A stretch of DNA of 64,000 bases from an uncultured Lachnospiraceae bacterium (lineage in GTDB: Bacteria > Bacillota > Clostridia > Lachnospirales > Lachnospiraceae), in NCBI GenBank assembly GCA_930972465.1, contig CAKNHF010000014.1, positions 1 to 64,000 on the forward strand, given 5' to 3'. Shown here piece after piece: positions 60,943-64,000 of this stretch (position 1 is the stretch's first letter; each line of letters begins with the position of its first letter). The notes beneath the pieces are model-generated. The model made no database searches and was not told the origin of the DNA. It saw only the letters and a list, made by a program, of their open reading frames with translations. The position numbers and the translations under genes were made by a program.

Positions 60943-63900
60943 TTATCCTCTGCGTCTTCTCACAGCCACAACCGCCGTCGTGCCTGCTGCCGCAGCAGCG
61001 ATAACAAGAAGCACTGCCCATACCATGATACCGGATGTGTCTCCTGTCTTCACGGTTGATGCCGCACTGTCTGTATTTTTATCTGTATTTCCGTTCTGCT
61101 GTGTACCGGTGGCGCCTGTCTGTGCGTTTCCGCCCGGACGGCCTGCGTTCTGGCTGTCTCCGCCAGGCTGCTGCGTATCGCTTCCCGGCTGATTATTTCC
61201 TCCGGTCTGACCGTCTCCACCCGGCTGGTCTGTGCCGCTTCCCGGCTGATCCGTACCGCCGCCCGGCTGTTCTTCTCCCGGCTCCTCTCCGGATATCTCC
61301 GTACAGGATGCGGTGATCTCTATATTTCCTGTCACAGCCGCGCCCGGGATCGTCAGTTCGCCGGTCTGCGCGTCATACGCATAATCCCCGGCGTTCAGTT
61401 CCTGTCCCGCGACCGTCACTGTGATCTGCTCCGGAAGCTGATATCCGTCTGCTGCCACGATCTTTCCCGTATAGTCCTGACCTTCTGCGGCAGTTTCCGC
61501 GCCTTCAAAGCTTCCGTTCGCAACAGATACTGTCACCTCATAAGTCTCCGGCGCCGGCTCTTCTCCCGGCTCCGCCGGCAGGATCTCGGACCTGTCGCGG
61601 ACTCTCAGGCGGTTGCCCTCCGCGTCATGGGAGACGAATCCTACAGCGCTGATGTAAGCGCCCTCTGCCACGAAGTCTTCCAGTGCCTGAGAAGTCTCGT
61701 CAGAGTATCCGATATATCCGTCGATGAATACACGGCAGCTCTCGCCGCTGTCATCCTGCACGGTGATGCTCTCCACGATGCCGCCTGCAAGGGTATAGTC
61801 AATGACTTCTCCTTCCACGCGAACCAGCTTTCCGAAGTTCGTCTCATAATCATTGGCTTCCTTTGTGGTCACATCTGTGATCACCACGTCTTTGCTTCCC
61901 TCCAGGACCGTCACGGTGATGGCCGACAGCTGTTTGTCGCCGATATATTCACTGACAGATCCTGTCACCTGGACCTGATCACCCCGGCGGATGTTGCTGT
62001 CGTCGATGGGGAATACGTTGATTCCGTTGCCTTCATCGTCCTGGATGTAGATCGTGTTGAAGAATGCGTTTCCGCTCTCGGCTGTTCCGTTTGCAACGGT
62101 TCCGATGACGGTGAATACTTCTCCGTCCTCACCTGCGCGCGCCTCCTGGATCGTGCTGATCTCCGGCTCGACTTTCACGCCGCTCAGCAGGTTCTGCGCC
62201 ATGATTCCGTTTGCATAGGATACCTGATCCTCTGCGGATACTTCAAAGTTGGAGCAGAATACGGTGCCGCACGCATAGACGCGTCCGCTTCCCACAGCCT
62301 CTGTCGCCATGGATACGACCTGGCCCTTCGGCACCACTGCCGTCGCCTCGTCGTACGGAGCGCTGTAGCTTAATACCGGCTTGTCATGTCCCTGCGCCGG
62401 AGCCTTGCTGTTGATGGAATAGGTTGTGTCATGTCCGTAGACAATGGCCTCTCCCTCGCCCACGCTGACAGAGCATCCTGAGTAGGAACTGTAGGTAAGT
62501 CCGGACTCCGCAACGCCTTCCAGAATACTCTGGACCGCCGGATCCGTGCTCTCATAGTTAAAATCATCAAAGTACAGTCTGTAGGGCTGTCCGCCGTTCT
62601 CATCCTGATCGATCAGCTCATCGTCGTTGATCCGCATGGTGGAGCCGATGCCGGTCAGCAGATTGTTTGCCTGCTCATAGGATGTGTACGGCAGTCCGCT
62701 GTTTGCGTCCTGATAATCCGCCAGTCCGCAGACAACCACTGTTCCGCCGTTATTGACATAATCGCTGACTGTCTGTATAAAGCTGTCCTCGAACACGCTG
62801 GGCTGAGCGTCTCCGGTGTAATCGCTTGTGTATTTCAGCGGAGCGGAGATCACGAAAAGCGCCACGTCCTGAAGCATCTCCGGCGACACTTCCTCGCCCG
62901 GCTGTACGATCTTCACCTGGATATTGTCCGAGGTTCCCATGTTGATAAAGTTGGTCATGTTGCCGGAATAGTATCCGTTTACATAGTCATTGTAATGCGT
63001 TCCGTCCACAAGAACTTTCGTCGCGATGGACGGGTCTGACACGCTCAGCTTGAGCACGTCTGTAAATGTATACTCTTCCCCTCCGATCACTGCTCTCAGC
63101 TCGGCGTTGATGTTGAATCCGCCCGCCTGATCTGCCGTGTACGGGAAGGAATACTCGAAGGAATCTCTTGCACCGATCACACCGCTGTCGCCGATCTGTG
63201 AAACATCGGCAGTGTGGAACGGCTCAGTCTGTCCCTCGATGGTATATGTCAGTGACGTCACTGTCATGTCTTCGCTCAGGTTGTTGAAGATCTGGCTGGA
63301 AATGTTGATATCGTCTCCCTTTATCGGCATCGCCACATCGCTGGATGTATTGGAAATACCCGCGTTTACGCTCTCGCCGGTCCATACCGGAGCGGTCACT
63401 GCGATCTGCTTGTCCGCCTGGGTGACGCGCAGATAGTAGTAGCCGTATCCTGTGGAAAGGTTGTCAAACTCTACTGTCGCGCTTCCGCCTGTAAATGTTT
63501 TCTCAGCCAGCGTCTGTCCTCCGTTTACGATCACTTCTACTTTTGTCTCTCCCGACGTATCTGTGGGGTCTGAGATATCCGCTGTGATGTTGATGGACTC
63601 CTGCTCGTCGAGAATGGATCCCATGGCGTTGCCGTTCAGCTCATACAGGATGGACAGATCGTTGTCCTCTGTTGCATAGACACGGTAATTCTTCATTGCG
63701 TCGTAGATGGCGTCCTCTGTCAGTCCGTCTGACAGCACCACGCTTCTCGCCGTGTTGGAGTCTCCCCAGTTTCCTTTGTGGTTATCCTGGTTGTTGGTGG
63801 GCGCCACATGCCAGCCCTTGTCAAGCGCTCTCGTATAGTAGCTGTAGGACGGGAAGTATCCGGAGCTTCCGATTGCTCCCTCGCCGTTTCCTACCTCGAT

Positions 63901-64000
63901 CAGCGTGATCTGATTGTCGATGACCGGATCATACAGCGCGAAATCCATGAAGTCTCCGAACGTATCTCCCGGATGGTTGAACTGGGAGATTGTCTCCGGA
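60943..64000 (-). CDS. Large surface protein with PHP-like, OB-fold and anchor parts (N-terminus off window)
   Basis: At least 1,019 residues; the frame stays open to the right edge (reading ISQFNHPGDTFGD upstream of a chance ATG at 63948). The first ~110 visible residues (NHPGD, VGNGEGAIGSSGYFPS, DKGWHVAPTNNQDNHKGNW) fit the end of a CehA/PHP-type phosphoesterase. Beta modules, a DUF4350-like part (YVNNGGTVVVCGLAD) and an OB-fold (FTVIGTVANGTAESGN, NIRRGDQVQVTGSVSEYIG) follow. A Gly/Gln/Asn-rich linker leads to a VKTGDTSG anchor, a membrane helix and RRRRG. It is an extracellular nuclease- or phosphoesterase-like surface protein; substrate unknown. Confidence 0.8.
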   Translation of the reverse strand, partial: PETISQFNHPGDTFGDFMDFALYDPVIDNQITLIEVGNGEGAIGSSGYFPSYSYYTRALDKGWHVAPTNNQDNHKGNWGDSNTARSVVLSDGLTEDAIYDAMKNYRVYATEDNDLSILYELNGNAMGSILDEQESINITADISDPTDTSGETKVEVIVNGGQTLAEKTFTGGSATVEFDNLSTGYGYYYLRVTQADKQIAVTAPVWTGESVNAGISNTSSDVAMPIKGDDINISSQIFNNLSEDMTVTSLTYTIEGQTEPFHTADVSQIGDSGVIGARDSFEYSFPYTADQAGGFNINAELRAVIGGEEYTFTDVLKLSVSDPSIATKVLVDGTHYNDYVNGYYSGNMTNFINMGTSDNIQVKIVQPGEEVSPEMLQDVALFVISAPLKYTSDYTGDAQPSVFEDSFIQTVSDYVNNGGTVVVCGLADYQDANSGLPYTSYEQANNLLTGIGSTMRINDDELIDQDENGGQPYRLYFDDFNYESTDPAVQSILEGVAESGLTYSSYSGCSVSVGEGEAIVYGHDTTYSINSKAPAQGHDKPVLSYSAPYDEATAVVPKGQVVSMATEAVGSGRVYACGTVFCSNFEVSAEDQVSYANGIMAQNLLSGVKVEPEISTIQEARAGEDGEVFTVIGTVANGTAESGNAFFNTIYIQDDEGNGINVFPIDDSNIRRGDQVQVTGSVSEYIGDKQLSAITVTVLEGSKDVVITDVTTKEANDYETNFGKLVRVEGEVIDYTLAGGIVESITVQDDSGESCRVFIDGYIGYSDETSQALEDFVAEGAYISAVGFVSHDAEGNRLRVRDRSEILPAEPGEEPAPETYEVTVSVANGSFEGAETAAEGQDYTGKIVAADGYQLPEQITVTVAGQELNAGDYAYDAQTGELTIPGAAVTGNIEITASCTEISGEEPGEEQPGGGTDQPGSGTDQPGGDGQTGGNNQPGSDTQQPGGDSQNAGRPGGNAQTGATGTQQNGNTDKNTDSAASTVKTGDTSGIMVWAVLLVIAAAAAGTTAVVAVRRRRG

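Noticed and set aside
1..64000. tRNA, rRNA, insertion sequence, integrase or CRISPR features
   Set aside because: I looked on both strands for conserved rRNA stretches, tRNA-like cloverleaf patterns, transposase motifs and spaced repeats and found none that I could support.

Overview
The window looks like the chromosome of a gut-type anaerobic Clostridia (Lachnospiraceae-like Firmicute). The evidence is AGGAGG-type ribosome binding sites, TTG/GTG starts, Clostridia-style regulators, KTGD-type surface anchors, a pectinesterase and a FadH/BaiCD-type flavin oxidoreductase. No rRNA, tRNA, CRISPR array, insertion sequence or phage gene was found. From the left edge to about 48.1 kb, and from 49.5 to 56.3 kb, every gene I accept is on the minus strand.

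Layout: (1) 1-2.2 kb, small membrane and zinc-ribbon proteins of unknown function. (2) 2.46-31.7 kb, a large surface-polysaccharide locus read right to left. Its regulatory head (31.7-26.1 kb) encodes a CpsB-type PHP phosphatase, an Ig-like membrane protein, two tandem bacterial tyrosine kinases with polymerase-partner domains, and an LCP ligase. An extended -10 promoter then leads into an AT-rich biosynthetic cassette: CapD-like dehydratase, SDR, priming sugar transferase, acyltransferase, split transketolase, seven GT2/GT4 glycosyltransferases, an EpsG-like polymerase, a module for a CMP-activated 2-keto acid sugar (DRE-TIM aldolase, KdsC-like phosphatase, CMP-transferase, DUF115), a flippase, a pyruvyl transferase and an Fe-S protein. 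At the left border lie a broken gene remnant, one more glycosyltransferase and a lone precursor-like peptide.

(3) 31.9-44.1 kb, a RiPP-like system: two large precursor-like peptides, two radical SAM/SPASM maturases, three PqqD-like recognition proteins, an HPr-kinase-like protein, a NTP_transf_5-type protein, a peptidase-less ABC exporter, an S26 peptidase and a LuxR/MalT-like regulator. The two precursors share a W-x-x-P ... NEYV-x-x-C N-terminal motif with the lone peptide at 2.46 kb. Each of the two is followed by an intrinsic hairpin before its radical SAM gene.

(4) 44.1-51.5 kb, a membrane metallophosphoesterase, a surface pectinesterase, a PucR-like regulator (plus strand) and a flavin oxidoreductase. 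(5) 51.7-59.2 kb, a BcrA-type ABC cassette flanked by two two-component systems. Between the ABC genes and the second two-component system sits a compact type I toxin-antitoxin locus. It has a 32-residue hydrophobic peptide gene, a convergent antisense RNA with a near-consensus promoter, a shared terminator and direct repeats, the architecture of the enterococcal par/Fst locus. (6) 59.2-64 kb, a HipA-like kinase with a small partner, and the C-terminal part of a large surface protein that runs off the right edge.

The most interesting candidates are the RiPP-like system with its three motif-sharing peptides, the par-like toxin-antitoxin locus, and the aldolase-based CMP-sugar module, which has no NeuB/KdsA synthase.
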